From: an uncultured Parabacteroides sp.
Lineage (GTDB): Bacteria > Bacteroidota > Bacteroidia > Bacteroidales > Tannerellaceae
Direction of reading: 5' to 3'
NCBI GenBank assembly: GCA_937894065.1
Contig: CALCST010000007.1
Span: 1-37,364, forward strand
DNA: 37,364 nt
Of the stretch, positions 25,864 to 34,464 are shown one piece after another. The notes below the pieces were generated by a model. The model was not told the DNA's origin. It was given only the letters and a program-made list of their open reading frames with translations, and ran no database searches. The stretch's first letter is position 1, and every line of letters begins with the position of its first letter. The position numbers were made by a program, and so were the translations under genes.

Positions 25864-26331
25864 TTATCTTTCGCCAAAGCCTTTCACTGAATCTGGCTTT
25901 GATTGTCTTTGAGACTGTAAATTCTTTTCATATGAATCATGTATGGTTTTCTTCAGGTTTGAAGAAGAGACTCCGGTTCCATAAGGGAAATAGAAAACCT
26001 GAACTCCCAAATCCTTAAGATAATCGTATTTTCCATACCAGTCATCACCTACGACAAATGCATCAATATTTAGTTTCTTGACTATTTCTGAATGGTCCAA
26101 TGTGTGTTGAGGGATAACGATATCCGGTGTCTTCAATGCCTCAATAATTTGCAAACGTTCGTTGAAAGGTATTATTGGTTTAGGCTTATATGAAGATACC
26201 AATTCATCTGTACTTACACCCACAATAAGTATATCAGCCAAACTTCTGGCATAGTTTATCATTCGTAAATGATTGTAATGGAACATATCAAATGTTCCTG
26301 ACGTATAAACGATTGTTTTATTCTTAAACAT
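25864..26331 (-). CDS. TagD-like cytidylyltransferase (nucleotidyltransferase fold)
   Basis: A 155-residue enzyme of the glycerol-3-phosphate/ethanolamine-phosphate cytidylyltransferase type. The HxxH motif is HYNH (18-21; TagD has HYGH), preceded by TSGTFDMF. VVGDDWYGKYDYLK (93-106) fits the family. The C-terminal signature, RTEGIST in TagD, is here YGTGVSSS (117-124), losing the conserved Arg. It should activate a small phosphate ester with CTP. As first gene of the cluster it could feed the CDP-alcohol phosphotransferase. The changed residues leave the substrate, and possibly the nucleotide, open. Confidence 0.82.
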   Translation of the reverse strand: MFKNKTIVYTSGTFDMFHYNHLRMINYARSLADILIVGVSTDELVSSYKPKPIIPFNERLQIIEALKTPDIVIPQHTLDHSEIVKKLNIDAFVVGDDWYGKYDYLKDLGVQVFYFPYGTGVSSSNLKKTIHDSYEKNLQSQRQSKPDSVKGFGER

Positions 26332-26358
26332 AGCTTTATTTGTCTGTTTTCAAAAATG

Positions 26359-26366
26359 CAAACTTA
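26359..26366 (-). promoter_or_regulatory. -7 element of the lipid/secG gene run
   Basis: TAAGTTTG on the minus strand matches TAnnTTTG, 28 bases before the first ATG at 26331. Upstream is T-rich without an exact TTTG. The eight genes from 26331 to 20420 follow on the same strand with gaps of 2-10 bases, except 61 bases before the sigma-54 activator. Confidence 0.5.
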
Positions 26367-26529
26367 CACAAACTTTTCCGTACTAAAAAATTTCACTTCC
26401 ATAATTCATTTGAGATATAACTTTTAGCACAATTATTCATAAATTCTGACCATTCAATATAACAATAATGTGGTGCCAGTTTTATACTAGATATAACCTC
26501 AAAGGCAACGAAGCAAATTCAAAAATATC

Positions 26530-26630
26530 TGATACAAGTTCAAAACTAAGCCTTAGTTTTTATAATCTTAGTCTTAGTTTTTACAAACTGAAGCTTAGTT
26601 TCTGAAAACTAAGTCTTAGTTGCAAGAAAG
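26530..26630. repeat. 21-bp-periodic dyad array (CTTAGTT)
   Basis: CTTAGTT starts at 26552, 26573, 26594 and 26615, exactly 21 bp apart. Each copy is the right half of a dyad AAACTAAG-N-CTTAGTTT centred at 26551, 26572, 26593 and 26614. The first and last are near perfect; the second left arm is degenerate. A weaker partial unit lies at 26530-26550. Two helical turns per unit puts all centres on one face of the DNA. It lies between divergent genes in a 26332-26814 gap with no other gene. It could be an operator array or a member of a dispersed repeat family. Confidence 0.8.
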
Positions 26631-26780
26631 TATGCTTCCCTATCAGAATAAAATTCTTCTTATTTGAAAAAGGCAAAACCTGTTTAGATAATCAACAATA
26701 GCTAAAAAACAACTAACATGTTTATGTTTGTAGCATACATATTATATATAAAACAGACGTAGTTTTTAGATGGAATTTCT

Positions 26781-26788
26781 TAAATTTG
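26781..26788 (+). promoter_or_regulatory. -7 element before the DUF5715 gene
   Basis: TAAATTTG matches TAnnTTTG, followed by C. It falls downstream of the in-frame ATG at 26770 and 27 bases before the ATG at 26815, which supports the later start. No clear -33 box. Confidence 0.4.
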
Positions 26789-26814
26789 CCATCACAAAAA
26801 TTGAAAAAACAGAG

Positions 26815-27480
26815 ATGCTGATAAAAAAATCGAAAAAGAAGATTTGCCTGTTTGCACTTATAGGCACAGTTTCCATGTGTTTACTACTGCCATCATGCAA
26901 GGAAAAACGTGGAGAATTGAAGAAAATATGGTATAACGGAAGTTACAACAGAGACTTCAATGACTTGAACGATGTGCAGCTTAAGGCAGCAAAAGAACTG
27001 GGAATTGAACCAGTGTCCAACAGAGAAGAAGCACTACATGCTTCAAAAGATATGGTTGAAATCAAGACAAACGACTACTATGAAGTTGAAGAACTGACAC
27101 ATTCCATACCTTTTCTTGTTCCGGAAGCTGCGGATTTGCTGGAAGATATAGGAAAGAATTTCCAAGATACTTTAATTAACAGAAACGCTTCACTTTACAA
27201 AATCAAAGTTACAAGCGTAACACGCACTGTTGATGATGTCAAGAAACTAAGGAAAAGAAATTCAAACTCGTCCAAAAACTCCACACACCAATATGGAACT
27301 ACGTTTGACATCTCGTGGGTAAGATATACAAAAGTGGATGAAAAAGACACATTGAACATAGATAAAGACAGGCTGAAGATGGTGTTGGCAATGGTTTTGC
27401 GAGATTTGAAGCGTGATGAGCGCTGCTATGTAAAACACGAACGACGCCAAGGCTGCTTCCATATCACTGTAAGAAAATAA
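26815..27480 (+). CDS. DUF5715 family lipoprotein, M15-like metallopeptidase fold
   Basis: A 221-residue lipoprotein: basic N-terminus MLIKKSKKK, hydrophobic core and LLPSC (Cys28). The C-terminal domain has STHQYGTTFDI, which fits the S-x-H-x2-G-x3-D zinc motif of M15 D,D-carboxypeptidases (His158 and Asp165). A later GCFHITV gives the third ligand His216. It may therefore trim peptidoglycan stem peptides. I recall this pattern as DUF5715. The start at 26815 gives a proper lipoprotein signal; the ATG at 26770 would put 15 extra residues before it. Monocistronic, divergent from the lipid cluster and next to the dyad array. Confidence 0.75.
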   Translation: MLIKKSKKKICLFALIGTVSMCLLLPSCKEKRGELKKIWYNGSYNRDFNDLNDVQLKAAKELGIEPVSNREEALHASKDMVEIKTNDYYEVEELTHSIPFLVPEAADLLEDIGKNFQDTLINRNASLYKIKVTSVTRTVDDVKKLRKRNSNSSKNSTHQYGTTFDISWVRYTKVDEKDTLNIDKDRLKMVLAMVLRDLKRDERCYVKHERRQGCFHITVRK

Positions 27481-27548
27481 ATTACAGACTCAAATTCCAA
27501 AGTCACGGATTTCTGTAGTAAATAAAAACGTACTCTTATAAAGTCAAG

Positions 27549-27581
27549 TTGGATGTTTTAAAATAAATCTGTGTAACTTTG
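27549..27581 (+). promoter_or_regulatory. Promoter of the ftsK gene
   Basis: TAACTTTG (27574-27581, followed by C) is an exact -7 match; TTGG at 27549-27552 stands 21 bases upstream as a weak -33. It predicts a leader of about 140 bases that contains the whole repeat element at 27598-27691. Confidence 0.55.
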
Positions 27582-27597
27582 CAGTTAACGAGTTAAC

Positions 27598-27691
27598 AAG
27601 AAAACAGGTTGACAAGAATCCTCAGATAATCAAATGCTACTTGACAGGTATTCAACCTTGTCAACTTGTCTCTGAAGCCTCGTCAACTTTT
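27598..27691 (+). repeat. Dispersed inverted-repeat element, copy A
   Basis: The left part (27598-27616, with AGGTTGACAAG) and right part (27656-27691, with CCTTGTCAACTTGTCTCTGA) can fold on each other through TTGACAAG/CTTGTCAA across about 39 bases. The same two parts occur in reverse orientation at 32015-32087 with about 13 bases between them. It lies in the predicted ftsK leader. Confidence 0.7.
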
Positions 27692-27728
27692 AATACGAGC
27701 AACTTTCGGAACTTAACTAAATTAAATT

Positions 27729-30272
27729 ATGGCGAAGAAATCAGTAAGCGCTAAGCGCGATGAAAATAAGGTTAGTAAAATAGGATTGTTGAAATCTTTT
27801 TTCACCGGGGAAAGAACGAATTTTATTGTAGGACTGCTCTTGTGTATATTTTCGTTGTATGTGGGGCTTAGCCTTATATCTTTTCTTTTTACGGGAGGAG
27901 CCGACCAGAGTAAGATAGAGAATGTTCCGTTCTGGCCAGATTTGGCTCTCAACAAAGGTGCTGTTGAGAACTGGACAGGTTCGCTCGGAGCGTATATTTC
28001 AGATATTCTGATGAACCGTTGGTTTGGAATATCAACTTTATTTATGGTATATTTTGTCGCGTCGGTCGGTGCTAGACTGATGAGACTGCGCCGTATACCT
28101 TTGCTGAAGCGTTTCCTTTTCTGTGCTTCTTCAATGATTTGCGGTTCTATTCTTCTTGCCTTTCTATTCGTAAAAGGATATGAAGATACATTCCTTTATT
28201 TGGGAGGACGACATGGTTATGTGATTTCCGAATTTATGATTACAAATCTTGGTGTTCCAGGAACATTACTGATATTATTAGGTATTGTTGCTATCATAGC
28301 TGTTTGCTCAAGCAAAAGAGTTATCCCTGCTTTGCAGAATCTTTTGTCATTCGGATGGTTGCCTAAATTCAGAAAGAAAAAAGCAGAGTCAGTTCCTGCT
28401 GCAGAAAATAATGACGAATCACAGAATGTTTTTGACACTCAGAAAGAAATAGAAGAAGCTGAAGAAATAAGCAAGAAGAAAACAGAAACTGAAGAGTTGC
28501 AGAATGATTCTAAACCTGTCATCCAAACAGTTTCAGAGGAACCTGTATCAGAAGACATTATCCCTGAAGAAACATATAACAAAGAGGATACAGAAGAGAA
28601 TATTCCTGAAGAGAATATAGAAAGTGTTGAAGCTGATACAGAACAAAAGGAAGAAAATACAGAAAAACTGGCATCAATTATTGATGACCCGACTTTCAAT
28701 GTCGAGATAATGAAGGAAGAAGAAACGGACTACGAAGGAAAAGAATTGGGTGATTATGACCCACGTCTGGACTTATCAAGATATGTATTTCCGACAATCG
28801 ATTTATTGCGAGACTACGATACTTCAAACTGCCAGGTAAGCCAGGAGGATTTGTATGCTAACCAGCAACTTATCAAGCAGGCTTTGGAAGATTTCAGTAT
28901 CAGTATTGCTTCTATCAAGACTAGCGTAGGACCAACTGTAACACTTTATGAAATTGTTCCTGCAGCAGGTGTTCGTATCTCAAAAATCAAGACATTGGAA
29001 GATGACATTGCCTTGAGTTTGTCTGCTCTTCAAATTCGAATCATTGCCCCTATGCCGGGTAAAGGAACAATCGGTATTGAAGTGCCTAACAGAAATCCTC
29101 AGACGGTTTCCATGCAGTCTGTAATTGCTTCACGCAAATTCCAGGAATGCAAATACGACCTTCCTGTTGCAATTGGTAAAACTATTACTAATGAGGTGTT
29201 TATGTTTGACCTTTGCAAGACTCCTCACCTGCTTGTTGCCGGTGCTACCGGTCAGGGTAAATCTGTTGGTTTGAATGCGATAATCACTTCGTTGTTATAC
29301 AAGAAGCATCCTGCAGAACTTAAGTTCGTGATGGTGGATCCTAAGATGGTTGAGTTCAGCATTTATTCTAAGATTGAGCGCCATTATCTTGCCAAACTTC
29401 CTAATTCGGACAATCCGATTGTTACGGAACCAGCAGATGCTGTCGCAACTTTGAACTCTCTTGTTGTTGAGATGGAAAACCGTTACAAACTTCTTGTAAG
29501 TGCCAACTCAAGAAATATCAAGGAATATAATGCTAAATTCATTAGCCGTAATCTGAATCCGGAAAAAGGACACCGTTTCTTGCCTTACATAGTTGCTATC
29601 GTGGACGAGTTCGCCGACTTGATTGTCACAGCAGGACGAGAAATTGAAATTCCTATTTCGAGAATTGCGGCAAAAGCCAGAGCCGTCGGTATTCACATGA
29701 TTCTTGCCACTCAACGCCCTGATGCAAAAGTTATTACTGGTACGATTAAGAGTAACTTCCCGAGCCGAATAGCCTTCAAGGTTGCGTCAATGATCGACTC
29801 TCGAACAATTCTTGATGCTCCTGGTGCAAACAGACTTATCGGACGCGGTGATATGCTTATTGTCGTTGCCGGAAGTGACACAGTACGTGTTCAGTGTGCG
29901 TTTGTTGATACTCCTGAAGTTGAGACTTTGGTTGATTATATCGGTGGTCAGGTTGGTTTCCCAACTGCATATCTTCTACCGGAATATGTTGCAGAAAATG
30001 ACGGAGCGAAAGCTGTTGGAGGTGCTGTTGATTTATCAGACCGCGATGTATTGTTTGACGATGCTGCACGTTTGATTGTTATTCAGCAGCAAGGTTCAAC
30101 ATCTCTTATCCAGCGTAAATTCTCCATTGGATACAGCCGTGCCGGCAGACTTATGGACCAGCTTGAGGCAGCAGGAATTGTAGGTCCTTTTGAAGGAAGC
30201 AAGGCTCGCCAGGTGCTTGTACCGGATGAATATACGTTAGATCAGATATTGGAAGGTCTGAAGAGAAACTAA
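27729..30272 (+). CDS. ftsK: DNA translocase FtsK/SpoIIIE
   Basis: An 847-residue protein: four membrane helices in the first 200 residues, an acidic Glu-rich linker (about 225-330), and the motor with alpha and beta domains. Walker A is GATGQGKS (505-512) and Walker B lies in VAIVDEFADL. A C-terminal winged-helix gamma domain is present (about 780-845, IQRKFSIGYSRAGRLMDQLE). FtsK pumps chromosome ends through the septum and aids dimer resolution at dif. The linker is much shorter than in E. coli, as usual in this phylum. LolA follows after 48 bases. Confidence 0.96.
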   Translation: MAKKSVSAKRDENKVSKIGLLKSFFTGERTNFIVGLLLCIFSLYVGLSLISFLFTGGADQSKIENVPFWPDLALNKGAVENWTGSLGAYISDILMNRWFGISTLFMVYFVASVGARLMRLRRIPLLKRFLFCASSMICGSILLAFLFVKGYEDTFLYLGGRHGYVISEFMITNLGVPGTLLILLGIVAIIAVCSSKRVIPALQNLLSFGWLPKFRKKKAESVPAAENNDESQNVFDTQKEIEEAEEISKKKTETEELQNDSKPVIQTVSEEPVSEDIIPEETYNKEDTEENIPEENIESVEADTEQKEENTEKLASIIDDPTFNVEIMKEEETDYEGKELGDYDPRLDLSRYVFPTIDLLRDYDTSNCQVSQEDLYANQQLIKQALEDFSISIASIKTSVGPTVTLYEIVPAAGVRISKIKTLEDDIALSLSALQIRIIAPMPGKGTIGIEVPNRNPQTVSMQSVIASRKFQECKYDLPVAIGKTITNEVFMFDLCKTPHLLVAGATGQGKSVGLNAIITSLLYKKHPAELKFVMVDPKMVEFSIYSKIERHYLAKLPNSDNPIVTEPADAVATLNSLVVEMENRYKLLVSANSRNIKEYNAKFISRNLNPEKGHRFLPYIVAIVDEFADLIVTAGREIEIPISRIAAKARAVGIHMILATQRPDAKVITGTIKSNFPSRIAFKVASMIDSRTILDAPGANRLIGRGDMLIVVAGSDTVRVQCAFVDTPEVETLVDYIGGQVGFPTAYLLPEYVAENDGAKAVGGAVDLSDRDVLFDDAARLIVIQQQGSTSLIQRKFSIGYSRAGRLMDQLEAAGIVGPFEGSKARQVLVPDEYTLDQILEGLKRN

Positions 30273-30320
30273 GGGAGATTTCCCCTAAATATTTATTTGT
30301 AGAATAAAAAACAAGAACAA

Positions 30321-30980
30321 ATGAATTTATTCAAATTGTCATCACAGTTGCGTCTGGTATTTTCAGTGCTTTTATGCTTTGTCAGCATTCAGGCATTTTC
30401 ACAAGATGCAACTTCAATTCTGAAAAAGTCTGCCGAAGCATATGAGGCTTCAAATGGAGTGAAAATAAATTTTACGCTGAGAGCATATTCAGAAAAATCT
30501 AAATCCGGCGAAAGTTTTGATGGTGTAATAGATATGAAGAACGAAAAATTCAAATCTCAAACACCTGACATGATAACTTGGTATGACGGAAAGACTCAGT
30601 GGACTTATATGGACAGAACGGAAGAAGTGAATGTTACTGAACCGGACGGAGCAGAACTTCAGTTCACTAATCCTATTGTTTTCATAAATTCATACGAAAA
30701 AGGATTCAAGGCTAGTCTGAAGGGAACTAGCACAACAAGACAAGGAAAAAGCGCTTACGATATTGAGCTTACACCGAAGAAAAAAGGTGATATAACTAAG
30801 GTAACAATTCAGATTGAAAAGAATACCGGTAATCTTGCCTCAATTGATATTGAAGCTAAAAACGGACTACGCAATACAATTGTTATTTCTAAATGGCAAA
30901 CAAACATGAACCAGCCGGATAATTTCTTTGTTTTTAATGAAGAAGATTATCCTGACGCTGAAGTTGTGGATTTAAGATAA
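30321..30980 (+). CDS. lolA: LolA-like outer-membrane lipoprotein carrier
   Basis: A 219-residue periplasmic protein with signal peptide (to about residue 27, IQAFSQ). A LolA/LolB-type beta-barrel follows: FTLRAYSEKSKSGESFDGVIDMKNEKFK, then MITWYDGKTQWTYMDRTEEVNVTEP. It carries lipoproteins across the periplasm to the outer membrane. It lies between ftsK and trxB, an order I believe is common in Bacteroides, and is probably cotranscribed with both. Confidence 0.88.
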   Translation: MNLFKLSSQLRLVFSVLLCFVSIQAFSQDATSILKKSAEAYEASNGVKINFTLRAYSEKSKSGESFDGVIDMKNEKFKSQTPDMITWYDGKTQWTYMDRTEEVNVTEPDGAELQFTNPIVFINSYEKGFKASLKGTSTTRQGKSAYDIELTPKKKGDITKVTIQIEKNTGNLASIDIEAKNGLRNTIVISKWQTNMNQPDNFFVFNEEDYPDAEVVDLR

Positions 30981-31043
30981 TTTCGAAAAGTAATTTCTTT
31001 GAACAAAATAAAATACGATAACATTTTTAATCAGTCAAATAAT

Positions 31044-31991
31044 ATGAGCGAAACAGCAAACGAAAAGGTAAGATGCCTGATTATAGGTTCAGGACCTGCA
31101 GGCTTTACAGCAGCAATATATGCGTCAAGAGCAAACTTGTCTCCGGTTTTATATGAAGGTATTCAACCTGGCGGACAGCTTACAACAACTACTGAAGTTG
31201 AGAATTTCCCTGGCTATCCGGAAGGAGTTACAGGTGTTGAACTGATGGAAGACTTGAAGAAACAGGCTCAGAGATTTGGAGCAGATATACGTTCAGGTAT
31301 AGCAACTGCAACTGATTTGTCTGCAGCTCCATATAAAGTTACAATTGATGGCGAAAAGGTTATTGAAGCTGATTCAATCATCATTTCAACAGGTGCAACT
31401 GCAAAATATCTTGGTTTGGAAGATGAAGTGAAATATGCAGGTATGGGAGTTTCAGCTTGTGCTACTTGCGACGGATTCTTCTATCGTAAAAAGACTGTTG
31501 CTGTTGTTGGTGGCGGCGACACTGCTTGTGAAGAGGCTTTATATTTGTCAGGATTGGCAAAGCAAGTTTATCTGATTGTCCGCAAGAATTATTTAAGAGC
31601 ATCAAAAGTTATGCAGGAAAGAGTGTTCAACACTCCAAATATCACAGTTTTGTTTGAACATAACACTGTTGGTTTGTTTGGTGAAAACGGTGTTGAAGGC
31701 GCTCACCTTGTGAAACGCAAAGGCGAAGCTGACGAAGAAATGGTTGATATTGCAATTGACGGTTTCTTCCTTGCAATCGGACACAAGCCAAACTCTGACA
31801 TTTTCAAACCTTGGATTGAAACTGATGAAGTTGGATATATCAAAACAATTGACGGAACTCCAAAGACTAAAGTTCCGGGAGTTTTTGCGGCAGGTGATGT
31901 TGCTGATCCACATTATCGTCAGGCTATCACAGCTGCAGCAAGCGGATGTAAAGCTGCAATTGAAGCTGAAAGATATTTATCCAATTTATAA
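31044..31991 (+). CDS. trxB: Thioredoxin-disulfide reductase
   Basis: A 315-residue flavoprotein. FAD site GSGPAG (15-20), redox pair Cys139-Ala-Thr-Cys142, NADPH site GGGDTA (156-161), and the C-terminal FAD block VFAAGDVAD. It reduces thioredoxin with NADPH in the cytosol. The ATG at 31044 is chosen over an in-frame TTG at 30999, which would add 15 unusual residues. It is the last gene before repeat copy B. Confidence 0.96.
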   Translation: MSETANEKVRCLIIGSGPAGFTAAIYASRANLSPVLYEGIQPGGQLTTTTEVENFPGYPEGVTGVELMEDLKKQAQRFGADIRSGIATATDLSAAPYKVTIDGEKVIEADSIIISTGATAKYLGLEDEVKYAGMGVSACATCDGFFYRKKTVAVVGGGDTACEEALYLSGLAKQVYLIVRKNYLRASKVMQERVFNTPNITVLFEHNTVGLFGENGVEGAHLVKRKGEADEEMVDIAIDGFFLAIGHKPNSDIFKPWIETDEVGYIKTIDGTPKTKVPGVFAAGDVADPHYRQAITAAASGCKAAIEAERYLSNL

Positions 31992-32014
31992 ATAACTGAT
32001 TTTTACCAATTGCT

Positions 32015-32087
32015 CAACTTTTAAGTTGACAAGGTTTCAGAGACAAGTTGGCAAGATAAATAAAACTCCTTGTCAACTTGTTTTCTG
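32015..32087 (-). repeat. Dispersed inverted-repeat element, copy B
   Basis: AAGTTGACAAGG (32023-32034) pairs perfectly with CCTTGTCAACTT (32068-32079). ACAAGTTGGCAAG (32043-32055) can compete for the same partner. The segment 32023-32055, reverse complemented, matches copy A 27658-27690 with about three differences, and 32068-32087 matches A's left part. It starts 24 bases after the trxB stop and may also act as its 3' end. Confidence 0.7.
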
Positions 32088-32117
32088 AATAAATAACCAT
32101 ATTTTCTCCGTATTATT

Positions 32118-32915
32118 ATGAATAAGAATAATTTATTAAAAGTGAACAAATGTCTGATGGCATTTGTCCTTATATTATTCAGTCTGGCAACAGTCAAGGC
32201 ACAGAATAAAACAGAAGTTATCGCACACAGAGGATATTGGCAGACAGAAGGTTCATCACAAAACTCTCTGACCTCATTCAGGAAAGCAGCAGAAGCAGGC
32301 GTTTATGGTTCAGAATTTGATGTACATCTTACTGCAGACAATGTTCTTGTTGTTTATCACGACAACAAAATTGATGGACGAGAAATTCAGAAATGTAACT
32401 ATAAAGATTTAACTAAGATACGATTATTCAACGGAGAGAAACTTCCAACTTTGGAAAAATATCTGAAGAAAGCAAAAAAACAGGATAATATAGAACTGAT
32501 ATTCGAATTAAAATCACACGAATCAGCAAAACGTGATGATGAAGCTGCAAAACTCTCAGTCGAAATGGTTGAGAAAATGGGACTTGCAGACAGAACAACA
32601 TATATTGCTTTCAGCAAATATGCAGCAGAATCTTTAAGAAAATATGCCCCGAATGCAGAAGTATATTATCTTAACGGAGACTTAAACCCAGAACAACTCA
32701 AAGAAATGAAAATGTCCGGATTTGACTATCACTATAAAGTTGTCCAAAAAAATCCAGAATGGATTAAGGAAGCACATAATTTAGGAATGAAAGTCAATGT
32801 ATGGACAGTCAATGACTCTGACACTATGAAAGAAATGGTGAATCTTGGTGTTGATTATATTACAACAGATCATCCTGAAACAGCTGTCAAAGTTATTAAT
32901 TCATATTCCAAATGA
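32118..32915 (+). CDS. Glycerophosphodiester phosphodiesterase family protein
   Basis: A 265-residue exported enzyme (signal to about residue 29, TVKAQ). GDPD marks: His37-Arg38 in IAHRGY, Glu66 and Asp68 in SEFDV, His81-Asp82 in VYHD, Glu in FELKSH, and a C-terminal TTDHPE. The usual PENT is here SQNS, which I have seen as usual in Bacteroides members. It likely hydrolyses glycerophosphodiesters (deacylated phospholipid head groups) in the periplasm. The GHL10 gene follows after 15 bases. Confidence 0.88.
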   Translation: MNKNNLLKVNKCLMAFVLILFSLATVKAQNKTEVIAHRGYWQTEGSSQNSLTSFRKAAEAGVYGSEFDVHLTADNVLVVYHDNKIDGREIQKCNYKDLTKIRLFNGEKLPTLEKYLKKAKKQDNIELIFELKSHESAKRDDEAAKLSVEMVEKMGLADRTTYIAFSKYAAESLRKYAPNAEVYYLNGDLNPEQLKEMKMSGFDYHYKVVQKNPEWIKEAHNLGMKVNVWTVNDSDTMKEMVNLGVDYITTDHPETAVKVINSYSK

Positions 32916-32930
32916 TTTATAACATATTAA

Positions 32931-34415
32931 ATGAAAAGATTTTATTGGCTGTTAACAGCTCTATTGTTTTTGTCTAATTCATTTTTATATTCAGCAAAAA
33001 TTCCAAAACATGAAATAAGGGCAGTTTGGCTAACTACGGTTTATGGGCTGGACTGGCCTCATTTCTATGCGACTAATGATAAATCAATAAAGGCTCAGAA
33101 AGATTCTTTATGCAGAATATTGGATAAATTACAGGATGCCAACTTCAATACTGTGTTCTTTCAAACCAGATTGAGAGGAGATGTAATTTATCGTTCGGCA
33201 ATAGAGCCTTCAGCGAAAATACTTACAGGAAAATATGGCCGTTCGCTACCTTATGATCCGCTTTCATTTGCAATAGAAGAATGTCATAAACGTGGTATGG
33301 AATGTCATGCATGGTTTGTAACATTTCCTGTAGGAACAGACAAAACAGTTGCTGAACAAGGAAAACAGTCTGTAGTGAAACGCCATCCAAAACTTTGCAA
33401 AAAACATAAAGGAGAATGGTATCTTGACCCTGGTGTTCCGGGAACATCAGACTATATTTTGTCTCTAGTAAGAGAAATCGTAGATAATTATGATATCGAT
33501 GGTATTCATTTCGACTATATAAGATATCCTGAAGAAGCTAAGAAATTTCCGGACCAGACATTGTATAAAAAGAATGGTAAAAAACAAACTCTTGCTGATT
33601 GGCGAAGAAATAATATCAACAAAATAATGGAACGGATTTATTGTTATGTTAAATCCGTAAAACCATGGGTGCAAGTTAGCAGTGCTCCCTTGGGAAAATA
33701 TAGCCGTATCCCCAAAGTGCCAAATGCCGGATGGACAGCTTATGAAAGCGTTTATCAGGATCCAAAATACTGGATGGGGAAAGGCATACATGATATGGTT
33801 GTCCCAATGATGTACTATAAATTTGACAATTTCTTTCCTTTCCTGGATAATTGGGTAGAGAATTCAAACGGCAGATTGGTAGTTCCAGGCCTGGGAGCAT
33901 ACAGAACAGAAGTTTCTGAAGGTAATTGGGAATTGAATGATATAACTGACCAAATAGATTATTCAAGATATTATGGAGGCGCTGGTTGTGCATTCTTCAG
34001 ATGCGAAAATATACTGGACAATAAAAAAGGTATATATGACATATTGAAGAACGAATATTTCCGCTATCCTGCAATGTTGCCACCTTTGAACTGGCTGGAC
34101 AGTGTAAAGCCCAATTCTCCTGAAAATTTATTAGTTGAACGCATTGGTAATGAGCTAAAGCTATCATGGTCAAAACCTAAAGAAGAAAAACAGGACTTAA
34201 GTTATACAATATACTGTTCCACTTCTGATTCGATTGATTATGAATCTCCCGCATCAATCATATCAACAGGATTGAGAGATACTGTTGTTTATTTACCTGT
34301 TGACACGGCAAAAGAAAGAATTTTCAACTTTTCTGTTTCAGCTTCGAGCAGATATCATCAGGAAAGTATACATTCGGAAGAGGCTTTTTATTATCTATCT
34401 AAATATTTGAAATAA
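32931..34415 (+). CDS. GHL10 (DUF187) family glycosidase-like protein
   Basis: A 494-residue exported protein (signal ending near LYSAK). From residue 25 it has the GHL10 barrel: HEIRAVWLTTVYGLDWP, FNTVFFQTRLRGDVIY, GMECHAWF and IDGIHFDYIRYP. About the last 110 residues form an Fn3-like sandwich (SPENLLVERIGNELKLSWSKP). E. coli DigH (YddW) of this family cleaves denuded peptidoglycan glycan strands, so a septal cell-wall role is reasonable. Cotranscribed with the GDPD gene. Confidence 0.86.
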   Translation: MKRFYWLLTALLFLSNSFLYSAKIPKHEIRAVWLTTVYGLDWPHFYATNDKSIKAQKDSLCRILDKLQDANFNTVFFQTRLRGDVIYRSAIEPSAKILTGKYGRSLPYDPLSFAIEECHKRGMECHAWFVTFPVGTDKTVAEQGKQSVVKRHPKLCKKHKGEWYLDPGVPGTSDYILSLVREIVDNYDIDGIHFDYIRYPEEAKKFPDQTLYKKNGKKQTLADWRRNNINKIMERIYCYVKSVKPWVQVSSAPLGKYSRIPKVPNAGWTAYESVYQDPKYWMGKGIHDMVVPMMYYKFDNFFPFLDNWVENSNGRLVVPGLGAYRTEVSEGNWELNDITDQIDYSRYYGGAGCAFFRCENILDNKKGIYDILKNEYFRYPAMLPPLNWLDSVKPNSPENLLVERIGNELKLSWSKPKEEKQDLSYTIYCSTSDSIDYESPASIISTGLRDTVVYLPVDTAKERIFNFSVSASSRYHQESIHSEEAFYYLSKYLK

Positions 34416-34464
34416 TAAATGATGCAAGGTGTTCTGTAAAGCAGAATCAAAAACAGGTTTTTAT

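Noticed and set aside
26530..26630. CRISPR array
   Set aside because: Units are 21 bp with no separate repeat and spacer, and the whole unit is repeated with decay. No cas genes are present.
26770..26814. Upstream start of the DUF5715 gene at 26770
   Set aside because: A -7 box lies downstream of it, and the lipoprotein signal begins at 26815.
30999..31043. TTG start of trxB
   Set aside because: It would add 15 residues atypical of TrxB; the ATG at 31044 gives the normal length.
32118..32915. Loss of function in the GDPD gene because PENT is SQNS
   Set aside because: The catalytic His and metal-binding Glu/Asp residues are kept, and this variant is usual in Bacteroides homologues as I recall them.
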